Origin: Flavobacterium sp.
Lineage (GTDB): Bacteria > Bacteroidota > Bacteroidia > Flavobacteriales > Flavobacteriaceae
Assembly (NCBI GenBank): GCA_005792865.1
Contig: SXQR01000264.1
Span: forward strand, 1-16,517
Direction: 5' to 3'
DNA: 16,517 bases
Position numbers and translations under genes: made by a program. Below, one piece after another: positions 1-7,647 of this stretch. Within the stretch, counting starts at the first letter, position 1; the number at the start of each line of letters is the position of its first letter. Under the pieces are notes generated by a model. The model made no database searches, was not told the origin of the DNA, and was given only the letters and a program-made list of their open reading frames with translations.

Positions 1-903
1 GTCCAGTTCCGATTTCATTTCGGCACGGAGCTCCTCATCGAGCAAATCGGTCTTTGAGATCACGAGCAACCGCTGCTTGTCCAGCATTTCGGGGTTGTAC
101 TTCTCGAGTTCGTTGAGCAGGATCCTGTATTCGCCCGCAATGTCATCGGCGTCCGCTGGCACCAGGAAAAGCAGCGTCGAATTGCGCTCGATGTGGCGCA
201 GGAAGTAATGACCAAGGCCTTTGCCCTCGGCTGCGCCCTCAATGATGCCGGGAATGTCGGCAATCACGAAGGAGCGGTAATCACGGTAATTGACGATGCC
301 CAAATTTGGCTTCAGTGTCGTAAAAGGATAATCGGCGATTTTCGGCTTTGCGGAGGTCAGCACCGAAAGCAGCGTTGACTTGCCGGCATTGGGGAAGCCC
401 ACCAAGCCCACGTCTGCCAAAACCTTAAGCTCCAAAACGATATCCCTTTCCTCCGGAGGCAAACCCGGCTGCGCATAGCGCGGGGTCTGGTTGGTCGAGC
501 TGCGGAAGTGCCAGTTGCCCAGGCCGCCCTTGCCGCCCTTGGCCACGATTTTTTTCTCGCCGTGTTCGGTAATCTCAAACAACACCTCGTTGGTGTCCTT
601 GTCACGCACCACGGTCCCCAGCGGAACCTCGATGAACTTATCCTCGCCGTCGGCCCCGGTTGAGCGGTCACCGCCCCCGTCGCCGCCATGTCCGGCCTTG
701 ATGTGACGGGCAAACTTCAAATGAAAAAGTGTCCAGAGTTCTTTGTTTCCTACCAGATAGACATGACCGCCACGACCGCCGTCGCCGCCATCGGGACCGC
801 CTTTCTCGATGAATTTCTCCCGGTGAAGGTGTGTCGAACCACGCCCTCCCTTTCCGGAGGCGACATATATTTTTACGTAGTCTACAAAATTTCCTTCTGT
901 CAT
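1..903 (-). CDS. obg: Obg family ribosome-assembly GTPase, 3' end cut by window
   Basis: Obg/CgtA GTPases bind the large ribosomal subunit and act in ribosome maturation and stress signalling in the cytoplasm. The frame reads without a stop from an ATG at 903 to base 1, giving 301 codons; full-length family members have roughly 330 or more residues, so a short C-terminal piece lies outside. Residues 1-158 form the glycine-rich Obg fold, with runs such as [14 protein letters not shown] at 33-46. The G domain follows: P-loop GFPNAGKST (169-177), switch I YPFTT (192-196), DIPG (216-219) and a G4 motif reading SKTD (283-286) instead of the usual NKxD. It is the last visible gene of the hpt-adk-CNNM-obg run. 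The 61-base gap upstream contains a heptamer repeat and no TAnnTTTG box, so it is probably read from the hpt promoter (inference). Identification is secure. Confidence 0.96.
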   Translation of the reverse strand, partial: MTEGNFVDYVKIYVASGKGGRGSTHLHREKFIEKGGPDGGDGGRGGHVYLVGNKELWTLFHLKFARHIKAGHGGDGGGDRSTGADGEDKFIEVPLGTVVRDKDTNEVLFEITEHGEKKIVAKGGKGGLGNWHFRSSTNQTPRYAQPGLPPEERDIVLELKVLADVGLVGFPNAGKSTLLSVLTSAKPKIADYPFTTLKPNLGIVNYRDYRSFVIADIPGIIEGAAEGKGLGHYFLRHIERNSTLLFLVPADADDIAGEYRILLNELEKYNPEMLDKQRLLVISKTDLLDEELRAEMKSELD

Positions 904-910
904 TTAAGTC

Positions 911-939
911 GTCAGTTGTCAGGTGTCAGTTGTCAGCAA
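911..939. repeat. Degenerate heptamer array, TCAGTTG type
   Basis: Four consecutive 7-base units start at 912: TCAGTTG, TCAGGTG, TCAGTTG, TCAGCAA. Seen another way, the 12-mer GTCAGTTGTCAG occurs at 911-922 and again at 925-936. The array fills most of the gap between the CNNM stop and the obg start. The same unit type (GTCA or TGAC plus three variable bases) recurs at 8140-8195 and 14335-14437. Function unknown. Confidence 0.75.
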
Positions 940-964
940 GCTGCAAGTGATTCCCTATATTACC

Positions 965-2254
965 TCAATTATCGTTGTCCTCTTTGTCCAATGATTTCAC
1001 CAGGACCTTGTCGATCTTGACGCCGTCCATATCCAGCACCTCAAGTTCGAATCGGTTCCAGGTGAGTTTCTGGCCTTCCTTTGGGATAAAGGAAAGTTCG
1101 GTCATGATGAGCCCGCTAACGGTCGTCACTTCATAATCGTTGATGAGCTCGTCCAGCTCAAAATACGTGAGGAAGTCGTGCAGGGAGTAATGCCCGTCCA
1201 CGATCCAGGTGCCATCTTCGCGCGCGATAAGCTGGAAATCCTCCTTATAAAATTCGGACGCATCGCCAACAAGCGCCTCCAAAATGTCATTTAAAGTGAT
1301 GATGCCCTGGAAATCTCCGTATTCGTCCGAAACGAAAGCGTAGTGGATCCCGCTCGTCTTGAAATTCTCCAACGCCTTGTAAGCCGTGGTCTGCTCCATG
1401 ATGAAAGGCGCCTCGGTCATGATTTCGGCGAGGTTGAAATTCTCGTTCTCGAAATGCGAAAAGATGCTCTTGAGGTTCACCACGCCCACGATGTCGTCAT
1501 AATTTTCGCCATAGACCGGATATACCGAGTGCAGTTCCTTGATCATGAGTTCCTTTACGTGGGCCTTATCGGCGTTGACGGGCAGGAAGACCACCGATTT
1601 GCGGTGCGTCATGAGCGAATTTACTTTCCGGTCTCCGATGTGGAACACGCGCTCCACGATGTCCTGCTCGATTTCCTGTACCTCGCCCCCTTCCGTACCT
1701 TCCTTGATGATGGCCTTGATTTCCTCCTCGGTGATCTTGCCGTCGGTCGAAGGCTTGATCATCATGATCTTGAGCAGGAACTCGGTGGAGTGCGTGAGGA
1801 GCCAGATGAAGGGCGCCGCGACGACAGAGACAAATTGCATCGGGAACGCCACCAGTTTCGCGATCTTCTCGGGGTAATTGAGCCCGATCCTCTTGGGAAG
1901 CAATTCGCCCAGAACCAGGGAAAAAAACGTCAGCGCGACCACCACGATCGTGACCGAAACCGACTCGGCGTAAGGCCTGATGGATTCAAACTGTTCGAGG
2001 TACAACTTGACATCGCCCTTGATCTTGTCGCCCGAGAAGATACCCGTCAGGATACCGATCAGCGTGATCCCGATCTGGACGGTCGATAAAAACTTATTGG
2101 GCGAATTGGCAAGGTCAAGTGCGGTTTTTGCGCTTGCGTTGCCCTTTTTGGCAGCGGTTTCAAGGCGGTTCTTCCGTGCCGAAATCAGGGCGATTTCAGA
2201 CATCGAAAAGACGCCGTTGAGCAGGATCAGGAAAAATATTAAGGCTATCTCCAT
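965..2254 (-). CDS. CNNM/CorC-type (HlyC family) membrane protein with CBS pair
   Basis: This 429-residue protein has the three-part layout of the CNNM/CorC group, often labelled 'hemolysin family'; characterised members are linked to magnesium or other divalent cation transport. The N-terminal DUF21 membrane domain has hydrophobic segments at about 1-20, 59-75, 99-118 and 133-153 and the conserved stretch GELLPKR (116-122). A CBS pair spans roughly 205-330, with the second unit ending VSDEYGDFQGIITLNDIL (308-325). A CorC_HlyC domain covers about 345-422. The ATG at 2254 lies 2 bases after the adk stop, so the two are almost certainly co-transcribed. The substrate cannot be told from sequence. 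The flavobacterial gliding protein GldE belongs to the same superfamily, but nothing here (no neighbouring gldD or ssb) suggests this is GldE. Confidence 0.9.
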   Translation of the reverse strand: MEIALIFFLILLNGVFSMSEIALISARKNRLETAAKKGNASAKTALDLANSPNKFLSTVQIGITLIGILTGIFSGDKIKGDVKLYLEQFESIRPYAESVSVTIVVVALTFFSLVLGELLPKRIGLNYPEKIAKLVAFPMQFVSVVAAPFIWLLTHSTEFLLKIMMIKPSTDGKITEEEIKAIIKEGTEGGEVQEIEQDIVERVFHIGDRKVNSLMTHRKSVVFLPVNADKAHVKELMIKELHSVYPVYGENYDDIVGVVNLKSIFSHFENENFNLAEIMTEAPFIMEQTTAYKALENFKTSGIHYAFVSDEYGDFQGIITLNDILEALVGDASEFYKEDFQLIAREDGTWIVDGHYSLHDFLTYFELDELINDYEVTTVSGLIMTELSFIPKEGQKLTWNRFELEVLDMDGVKIDKVLVKSLDKEDNDN

Positions 2255-2256
2255 AG

Positions 2257-2835
2257 TTAAACGGCCAGCCCGTCAATCACCGAACTGAGGCGTTCGGTAA
2301 TGCCGGATATCGGGCCAATCCCGTCCACCGGGTAGTATTTCTTTTGTTTGGTATAATAATCAATTAGCGGAGCTGTCTTCTCGTTGTATTCCTGATAGCG
2401 GATGCGGATCTTGTCCTCGTCCTGGTCATCGGGCCGGCCGCTTGTCTTGCCGCGTTCGAGCAGGCGCTTCACCAGGATGTCATCGTCGGCCTCCAATGCA
2501 ATGGTCGCGGTGACTTCCCAGCCTTTTGTCGCGAGGAACGCATCGAGCGCCTCAGCCTGGGCAATCGTGCGCGGAAACCCGTCAAAAAGAAAACCGCTGG
2601 TATCGGGATTTTTTTCTACCTCGGCCTGCAGCATGCTGATGGTAAGCGAATCCGGTACAAGTTCGCCATTGTCCATGAATGCGCGTGCCTGACGGCCCAG
2701 GGGGGTGTCATTTTTCAGGTTGTACCGGAAAACGTCCCCGGTTGAAATATGGGTCAGATTGTATTTCTCCTTGAGGAATTCGGCCTGCGTTCCCTTGCCG
2801 GCACCGGGTTTTCCAAATAAAACGATGTTGATCAT
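2257..2835 (-). CDS. adk: Adenylate kinase
   Basis: Adenylate kinase interconverts ATP + AMP and 2 ADP in the cytoplasm. The 192-residue product has the P-loop GKPGAGKGT (8-16), the AMP-site stretch STGDVFR (31-37), DGFPRT (85-90) and the RGKTSGRPDD segment (128-137). The LID is the short form without zinc-binding cysteines, and the length matches other Bacteroidota enzymes of about 190 residues. I chose the ATG at 2835 (protein begins MINIVLFGKPG); an in-frame extension to 2895 would run back into hpt and is not family-like. The start is 7 bases after the hpt stop, and the stop is 2 bases before the CNNM gene, so this sits inside a tight operon. Confidence 0.97.
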   Translation of the reverse strand: MINIVLFGKPGAGKGTQAEFLKEKYNLTHISTGDVFRYNLKNDTPLGRQARAFMDNGELVPDSLTISMLQAEVEKNPDTSGFLFDGFPRTIAQAEALDAFLATKGWEVTATIALEADDDILVKRLLERGKTSGRPDDQDEDKIRIRYQEYNEKTAPLIDYYTKQKKYYPVDGIGPISGITERLSSVIDGLAV

Positions 2836-2842
2836 TAGGTTT

Positions 2843-3373
2843 TTATTGCAATTGGTAAACTTCGGGGATGTTTCGGCCCAGCCCGTCATAGTCAAGACCG
2901 TAGCCCACGATGAATTTGTTCGGGATGCGGATGCCGATGTAGTCGATTTTAATGTCCTTCCTGTAGGCCTCGGGCTTGAAGAAAAGCGTCGCGATCTTTA
3001 GTCGTTTGACGCCCTGGTCCTTGAAAAGCGCCTTGAGCACCTCAACCGTATTGCCGGTGTCGACGATATCCTCGAAAACGACAACCGACCGCCCCGAAAG
3101 GTCCTGGTTGAGCCCGATCAGCTCCTTCACCTCGTGCGTGGTCTGCGTACCTTCGTATGAAGCGAGTTTGATGAAACTCACCTCGCACGGGCCTTTGTAA
3201 TGTTTCATGAAATCCGACACGGCCATGAACGCGCCATTGAGCACCCCGATGAAAACGGGTACCTCGTCGGCAAAGTCGTCGGAAATGTGCGCGGCCATCT
3301 CGGCAAGGGCAAAATCTATTTCTTCAGCTGATATGAACGGGACAAATGTCTTGTCGTGTAGCTGTATCGCCAT
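2843..3373 (-). CDS. hpt: Hypoxanthine phosphoribosyltransferase
   Basis: This enzyme salvages hypoxanthine (and usually guanine) by transferring phosphoribose from PRPP to give IMP or GMP. The 176-residue protein is a type I phosphoribosyltransferase: the PRPP-binding loop reads VVVFEDIVDTGNT (97-109), preceded by the flexible-loop region SYEGTQTT (72-79), and it ends GRNIPEVYQL. I placed the start at the ATG at 3373 (MAIQLHDK) because the reading frame further upstream is not family-like and would cross a good -7 promoter box at 3392-3399. It is the first gene of the hpt-adk-CNNM-obg run and diverges from the TonB receptor gene. Purine salvage beside adk makes metabolic sense. Confidence 0.95.
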   Translation of the reverse strand: MAIQLHDKTFVPFISAEEIDFALAEMAAHISDDFADEVPVFIGVLNGAFMAVSDFMKHYKGPCEVSFIKLASYEGTQTTHEVKELIGLNQDLSGRSVVVFEDIVDTGNTVEVLKALFKDQGVKRLKIATLFFKPEAYRKDIKIDYIGIRIPNKFIVGYGLDYDGLGRNIPEVYQLQ

Positions 3374-3391
3374 TTGTATCGATATAATGTG

Positions 3392-3399
3392 CAAATATA
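3392..3399 (-). promoter_or_regulatory. Bacteroidota -7 box for the hpt operon
   Basis: The minus strand reads TATATTTG, an exact match to TAnnTTTG, ending 18 bases before the hpt ATG. The expected -33 position carries only a GTG-like match to TTG. This is the only clear promoter seen for the four-gene run. Confidence 0.6.
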
Positions 3400-3479
3400 C
3401 TGAATTTGAATACCGGGGCACATTAAAGATAGAATATTCCCGCGTCGGTACCAAGCAATGTGAATCAAATTCCAAGACC

Positions 3480-3510
3480 TTGATGAAGCGGCCGAAACGC
3501 GATTTTTTTG
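3480..3510 (+). promoter_or_regulatory. Possible promoter of the TonB receptor gene
   Basis: TTG at 3480-3482, a 20-base spacer, then TTTTTTTG at 3503-3510, which differs from TAnnTTTG only at the A. It lies 20 bases before the chosen ATG at 3531. Spacing is right but the -7 box is imperfect. No Fur-like inverted repeat was recognised nearby. Confidence 0.35.
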
Positions 3511-3530
3511 CTAACTTCAAAAAAAAATCG

Positions 3531-5552
3531 ATGCGCATCCCAACATTTCTCTTTCTGTTTTTCTGCTATTGGGGATGGGCACAGGATCCGGCGCGCGAAC
3601 TTCCGGAGATCGTCATTACGGCAACACGCCTCTCCGACAGCACCGCAAGCGCCCCGCTATCGGTCATTGTTGTTGAACCCCGCGACCTTGCGCGCACCGG
3701 TTACGCCGATATCAGCCCTGCGGTCAATGCCGTTCCCGGTGTGCTCATGCAGTCGGGAAGCCTAAACACCAGCCGGATCTCGGTGCGCGGGATAGGGGCC
3801 AGGACACCGTTCGGGACCAATAGGATCAGGGCCTTTTACGGGCCGATTCCCCTGACTTCGGGCGACGGTGAGACCACGATCGAGGACCTAGACATCGAAT
3901 CGCTGGGCCAGATTGAATTCGTACGGGGGCCGAGGGCAAACGTATACGGCGCGGGTCTTGGCGGCGCGATCCTGATTTCGCCTGCCATTCCCGGAAATGC
4001 AGTTCGCAGTGAGGTCTCCACCACCCATGGATCGTATGGGTTGCAAAAGGGAACGTATGCCGTGTCCGCACGCAATATCGGCATCAGCTATCATCACTTA
4101 TCGTCCGATGGCTGGCGGCAAAACAGCGGGTACCGTCGCGAAGGCACCACCATCACCACTCAACTGGCCGCCGGAAAAAACGGACGGATCCTTGCGCTGG
4201 GCAACTTCACGTCGGTCAAGGCGTTCATCCCAAGTTCGCTCAACGCGCAGACCTTTGACAACGACCCCCGAAGCGCAGCCCCCACCTGGTTGGCGGCAAA
4301 GGGTTTCGAGCAATACCGCTCCTGGATGGCCGGTGCGGCCTACCAAAGAGATTCGGGAAAGATCAGGCCCGCGCTATCGGTATTTGTTTCGGGAAAGAAT
4401 GCCTATGAGCCTCGACCGTTTGACATCCTGGACCAACAAAGCATCGCCTGGGGCGCAAGGGGCGAAATCCAATCCAAATTGGGGGATAACAAGCACGATT
4501 GGCGTGTGCGGATTGGCGCCGAGTATTTTGGCGATCGGCTTGACCAGGTCAATTTCGAGAATCTATACGCCCAAAATAACGGAAATGGCTCGTTACAGGG
4601 ATCGGAAATCGCCTCCTCCGTTCAGGCGCGAAGCATGATCAACGGCTTTGCGCAGGCCACGGCTACCTTTGGCAGTTGGAACCTGCAGGCCGGATTCAAT
4701 GTAAATGCCTCGCGGTTTGTAAATGTGTCCGATAATGCGCGGATCAATTTCAGCCCGGTGTGGTCGCCGGAGGCCGCGCTTTCGCGCAAAATTTCCCCGG
4801 GCATGGTCTATGTTTCGGTGGGAAAGGGTTTTTCGATGCCTTCGGTCCAGGAGTCTCTTGACGCCGCAAGGAACTTCAACAAAATACTTGTTCCCGAAAC
4901 CGGAATCAATTATGAAGCGGGCACGAAACTTAATTTATTTGGGCGTCGCCTGCGCATCGAGACCGCGTTTTTCTGGATGGACGTTCGCAATTTGCTCGTC
5001 GCCCGTCGCATTGCCGACGACCAATACGTGGGCATCAATGCAGGCCGGACCTCGCATCGGGGTTTGGAATTCTTTACCCAATACGAGCCACACCCAGCAG
5101 GTCATATCCAATTCTCGGCATTTGTTTCAGGCAGCGCCGGACGTTTTGAATTCTCCGAATTTGTGGACCAAAAGGTTGACTATTCAGGAAATCGGCTCAC
5201 CGGCGTGCCATCGTCCAAATTTGCGGCCGGCCTCAATGTGAACCACCTTTCCGGCTTATATGCAGCGGCAGATGTCCTCTATGTGGACCGGGTGCCTGCA
5301 AATGACGCCAACACCGTTTATGCAGATTCCTACCGAACGTTTCACGCACGGTTGGGATGGTCCAAATCGATTTTTGAGGGACTTACTTTCGACTTCGCGG
5401 CCGGGATGTCGAATTTGGGCAATGAAAAATATGCCGCAATGGTGCAGGTAAACGCGCTCGCCGCGCCCGGTCAGCAACCGCGATACTTCTATCCCGGAAT
5501 GCCGGCCCAAATCTACACCCATTTAAGAATTGTTTATCTCATTTCAAAATAA
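3531..5552 (+). CDS. TonB-dependent outer-membrane receptor
   Basis: The product (673 residues) is a gated outer-membrane beta-barrel of the kind that imports siderophores, cobalamin or similar ligands using TonB energy. It has a signal peptide (about 1-18, ending GWAQ), then a TonB-box-like stretch EIVITATR (26-33), a plug domain (about 40-150) containing SVRGIG and IEFVRGPRANVYGAGLGGAI, and a barrel with repeated aromatic strands to the C-terminus. The start at 3531 gives the signal peptide; the frame extends back to 3207 but that part overlaps hpt in antisense. It lacks the carboxypeptidase-like N-terminal domain and has no SusD neighbour, so it looks like the smaller siderophore type rather than a SusC glycan importer (inference). 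The ligand is unknown. It stands alone, divergent from hpt. Confidence 0.92.
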   Translation: MRIPTFLFLFFCYWGWAQDPARELPEIVITATRLSDSTASAPLSVIVVEPRDLARTGYADISPAVNAVPGVLMQSGSLNTSRISVRGIGARTPFGTNRIRAFYGPIPLTSGDGETTIEDLDIESLGQIEFVRGPRANVYGAGLGGAILISPAIPGNAVRSEVSTTHGSYGLQKGTYAVSARNIGISYHHLSSDGWRQNSGYRREGTTITTQLAAGKNGRILALGNFTSVKAFIPSSLNAQTFDNDPRSAAPTWLAAKGFEQYRSWMAGAAYQRDSGKIRPALSVFVSGKNAYEPRPFDILDQQSIAWGARGEIQSKLGDNKHDWRVRIGAEYFGDRLDQVNFENLYAQNNGNGSLQGSEIASSVQARSMINGFAQATATFGSWNLQAGFNVNASRFVNVSDNARINFSPVWSPEAALSRKISPGMVYVSVGKGFSMPSVQESLDAARNFNKILVPETGINYEAGTKLNLFGRRLRIETAFFWMDVRNLLVARRIADDQYVGINAGRTSHRGLEFFTQYEPHPAGHIQFSAFVSGSAGRFEFSEFVDQKVDYSGNRLTGVPSSKFAAGLNVNHLSGLYAAADVLYVDRVPANDANTVYADSYRTFHARLGWSKSIFEGLTFDFAAGMSNLGNEKYAAMVQVNALAAPGQQPRYFYPGMPAQIYTHLRIVYLISK

Positions 5553-5587
5553 TCGGGAAATCAGTTCATTAGCTAATTTATTTAACG

Positions 5588-5595
5588 TAACTTTA
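5588..5595 (+). promoter_or_regulatory. Possible -7 box of the response-regulator gene
   Basis: TAACTTTA matches TAnnTTTG at seven of eight positions and ends 19 bases before the ATG at 5615. About 20 bases upstream there is only TTC in place of TTG. Confidence 0.35.
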
Positions 5596-5614
5596 AGGTC
5601 CTTTTTATTTTCCG

Positions 5615-6073
5615 ATGGCCGAGCAGCTCAAGATATTGTATGCCGATGACGATCCGGACGACCTGAATTTCTTTAGGGACGTTGCGGGAAGCATTGACCC
5701 GCCCATACTCTTGTCCACGCACGATGAAGGCGAAGACCTGTTGAGGGAACTTCGGGATTCGGATCCCGACCACGAGATCGTGTTTCTTGACCTGAACATG
5801 CCCGGAAAGGACGGATTTGACATCCTCCGTGAGATCCGGACCATCCGGGGACTGGAAAAAGTGCCGGTAGTGATCCTCTCCACCACTAGCGATGCTAAAA
5901 GCGTCAGCCGCTGCCTGAAGTACGGGGCAAATTTCTACATGCAGAAGCCCACGACCTTTTCGGCGCTTAAAAAATCCATCGAGGAAGCGATCGCCATCGA
6001 TTACAGTACTTTTCGGCCTTCAAAAAAGAATTTCCTGTATAGAAATCCCTCAAACCGGAACGTTGTCTTTTGA
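5615..6073 (+). CDS. Single-domain response regulator (Rcp1/CheY-like)
   Basis: The 152-residue protein is a stand-alone phosphoacceptor receiver domain with no DNA-binding or enzymatic output. The acidic cluster DDD (11-13) lies after strand 1, the phosphoacceptor is D59 in FLDLNMPGKDG, the conserved Ser/Thr is S89 in VILSTTS, and the lysine is K111 in QKP. Roughly 30 residues after the receiver fold are basic and asparagine-rich (SKKNFLYRNPSNRNV). Receivers of this shape often pair with a bacteriophytochrome or hybrid histidine kinase, but no kinase gene lies in the window, so the partner is unknown. Its TGA stop overlaps the TTG start of the following helical protein (TTGA), which suggests translational coupling. 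Confidence 0.9.
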   Translation: MAEQLKILYADDDPDDLNFFRDVAGSIDPPILLSTHDEGEDLLRELRDSDPDHEIVFLDLNMPGKDGFDILREIRTIRGLEKVPVVILSTTSDAKSVSRCLKYGANFYMQKPTTFSALKKSIEEAIAIDYSTFRPSKKNFLYRNPSNRNVVF

Positions 6074-6615
6074 ACCCGGAATTTGCTTCTTTTGTCGCCA
6101 ACAGCAATGCACACCGGCACAGGCGTGATGCCAATGCCGCCCGTGCGCTTGACGATCCCACTGCCCTAGAAACCCTTTTCATGCTCGCGACCGATCCGCA
6201 AGCCGAAGGCCGCTTGCAGGCGTGGTGGGCACTGGAACTCGTGGCCGAGAAAAACCTGGCGATCCTGTTGCCGCGGCTTGGCGAGTTAGTCCATGCGATG
6301 GAGGGGCTCAAAATCGATGGTGCGATCCGTTCGGCGTCGCGCATCTGCATGCTTTATTGTCAAACCTGCCCTGGCGATTTGCCGCCCCGGATGACCTTGC
6401 AATTGCGTGACCTCTGCCTTGAATGGCTTGTGGGCGATCACAAGGTTGCGGCCAGGGCTTATGCGGCACGCGCGCTGTTCGAGCTAAGCCAGGGCGACCC
6501 GCAACTTCGTGGTGTATTGAGGGAAATCCTCGAGCAGGATTATCCGCGGTATTCCAGCGCTTACAAGGCAATGGCACGTGACCTCATTTCCCGGATTCGC
6601 TCCGGCAAAGGCTGA
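6070..6615 (+). CDS. All-helical HEAT-like protein of unknown function
   Basis: The 181-residue product starts at a TTG overlapping the response-regulator stop; the first in-frame ATG would be at 6181 and would remove the first 37 residues. It appears fully helical, with helix-pair patterns such as LQAWWALELVAEKN (about 49-62) and KVAARAYAARALFELS (about 129-144), as in HEAT/ARM-like repeats. There is no signal peptide or membrane segment. From memory it resembles a small flavobacterial family of about 190 residues that databases sometimes label 'adenylosuccinate lyase'; I see none of the lyase signature or the expected 400+ residues here, so I would not transfer that name. The overlap with a receiver gene suggests it may be the output partner or binding platform (inference). 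Confidence 0.75.
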   Translation: MNPEFASFVANSNAHRHRRDANAARALDDPTALETLFMLATDPQAEGRLQAWWALELVAEKNLAILLPRLGELVHAMEGLKIDGAIRSASRICMLYCQTCPGDLPPRMTLQLRDLCLEWLVGDHKVAARAYAARALFELSQGDPQLRGVLREILEQDYPRYSSAYKAMARDLISRIRSGKG

Positions 6616-6678
6616 TTTACAAAAACTTTAATAGTCCAACCCGACGCGTATGCGTAAATTGGATATAAAATTAAAGTC

Positions 6679-7020
6679 ATGGAAACCAACGAAGAAAATT
6701 ACAGCCGCCGCGGCATGCGAGAAGGGCATCCGGGCAATATCAACCCCAATGAGGCCGGCATGACCCCGCCCTCCAAGAACGTGAAGCAACTTGACAGGGA
6801 AGATATTGATGCGAGTGGCCTGGGACGTGATACCAGCTACAAACAGGCGGAGGAATTCATCGCCGACCCGATCTCACAATCCAGCGAAAGCCCGGGATTT
6901 CACGAAGCGCAAAAGAAGCTCACCGACACCGAGGACGAAATGCGCCTGGACCACCGCGACCCCTCCAACAGCATCGAGGACTGGGATGCCGAGAAGAACA
7001 ACTCGGGACGTCACAAATAA
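6679..7020 (+). CDS. Small hydrophilic, probably disordered protein
   Basis: This 113-residue protein has no hydrophobic segment, no cysteine and few aromatic residues. It is rich in D, E, N, S, K and R, with short charged blocks (DREDIDASGLGRD, TDTEDEMRLDHRD), and looks intrinsically disordered. I do not recognise a family. The ATG follows an AT-rich stretch with a TAAATTGG sequence at 6655-6662, one mismatch from the TAnnTTTG -7 box and 16 bases before the start. It has plausible codon use and stands alone between the HEAT-like gene and a tRNA. Small hydrophilic proteins of this composition are sometimes stress-induced, but nothing in the sequence proves that here. The overlapping frame at 6791-7099 is a shadow. 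Confidence 0.7.
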   Translation: METNEENYSRRGMREGHPGNINPNEAGMTPPSKNVKQLDREDIDASGLGRDTSYKQAEEFIADPISQSSESPGFHEAQKKLTDTEDEMRLDHRDPSNSIEDWDAEKNNSGRHK

Positions 7021-7048
7021 AAAAATCGCGACCTTTCGATTGCGATTT
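7014..7048 (-). terminator. Rho-independent terminator of tRNA-Leu
   Basis: On the minus strand the tRNA 3' end is followed by AAATCGC (7048-7042), a 12-base loop, GCGATTT (7029-7023), and then a T-rich run that makes about seven T with the stem end. In the plus direction the same hairpin is followed by only TTTG, so it would be a weak terminator for the small hydrophilic gene. Confidence 0.75.
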
Positions 7049-7049
7049 G

Positions 7050-7132
7050 TGCCCTGGACTGGACTCGAACCAGCACACCCAGAAGGCGCTGCGACCTGAA
7101 CACAGTGCGTCTACCAATTTCGCCACCAGGGC
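7050..7132 (-). tRNA. tRNA-Leu, anticodon CAG
   Basis: The minus strand from 7132 folds as a class II tRNA. The acceptor strands are GCCCTGG and CCAGGGC, with discriminator A at 7050. The D-arm region reads GCGAAATTGGTAGACGC, the anticodon stem is CTGTG/CGCAG with loop TTCAGGT, the variable arm is long, and the T arm reads CTGGTTCGAGTCCAG. The anticodon CAG lies at 7098-7096 and decodes CUG. The A discriminator and long variable arm agree with leucine. CCA is not encoded. A perfect -7 box lies 12 bases upstream and a terminator directly downstream. Confidence 0.96.
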
Positions 7133-7143
7133 ATTCAGGACTG

Positions 7144-7151
7144 CAAAAGTA
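7144..7151 (-). promoter_or_regulatory. -7 box of the tRNA-Leu gene
   Basis: The minus strand reads TACTTTTG, an exact TAnnTTTG match, ending 11 bases before the mature tRNA 5' end at 7132. No good TTG is seen at the -33 position. Confidence 0.65.
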
Positions 7152-7191
7152 GAACTAATTTTGGAAAGTGAAACCTTTTCAAACAATATTT

Positions 7192-7647
7192 TTATTGGCC
7201 CTCGAGCAGTGCCCTTAACCGGTCAAGGCTCTTTTCCCAGCCCTCGCGCGATGCCGCGGCGGCCTGCAGATGTTCTGGCCTGGCTTTGAGCAATTTGTAC
7301 CTGAGATCCACAATCGTCCTTCTCTCATTTACTGAAAAAGTAACCGCAATGCTGCATTCAAATCCATAATCGCCGCCGGGCACCGGGAATGTCGCCAGCG
7401 TAAAGGCGATGTGGTCATGCGGGTCCACGATGCTGAAATTCCCAACAACGGGATACCGTGTCCCGTCGGACGATTGCATCACGATCCGAAGCAATCCGCC
7501 CGGCTGCGGGTCAAGGGCACATTCCATAACGGGATGCGAATCCGGTCCAAACCATTTGGAAAACATGGCCTCATCGGTGAATGCGGCGAAAACCTTTTTC
7601 TTATCGGTTTCAAAATGTCGCAACAATGCAAATTCGTCGTGGCTCAT
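7192..7647 (-). CDS. SRPBCC (AHSA1-like) protein, second gene of a pair
   Basis: The 151-residue protein has the START/Bet v 1-like fold of the AHSA1 group: an N-terminal strand (FALLRHFETDKKKVFAAFTD), the helix and W-containing turn AMFSKWFGPD, a central antiparallel sheet, and a long C-terminal helix (about 125-150, SREGWEKSLDRLRALLEG). Proteins of this fold hold a hydrophobic ligand in a cavity or act as small cofactors, but many bacterial members have no known role. The ATG at 7647 overlaps the stop of the upstream SRPBCC gene as ATGA, which fixes the start; a longer in-frame start at 7692 would lie inside that gene. Cytoplasmic, no signal peptide. Confidence 0.85.
   Translation of the reverse strand: MSHDEFALLRHFETDKKKVFAAFTDEAMFSKWFGPDSHPVMECALDPQPGGLLRIVMQSSDGTRYPVVGNFSIVDPHDHIAFTLATFPVPGGDYGFECSIAVTFSVNERRTIVDLRYKLLKARPEHLQAAAASREGWEKSLDRLRALLEGQ

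Noticed and set aside
357..713. Minus-strand frame overlapping obg in another frame
   Set aside because: The Obg frame runs through the same bases with all GTPase motifs; this frame gives a low-complexity R/A/W-rich product.
1343..2089. Open frame of 248 codons on the plus strand inside the CNNM gene
   Set aside because: Antisense shadow rich in D, H and R with no domain; the minus-strand protein is clearly real.
3207..3530. Upstream extension of the TonB receptor frame
   Set aside because: It is antisense to hpt and places 108 non-conserved residues before a good signal peptide; the ATG at 3531 fits better.
3374..3538. Upstream extension of hpt to 3538
   Set aside because: The added residues are not family-like and cross the -7 box at 3392-3399.
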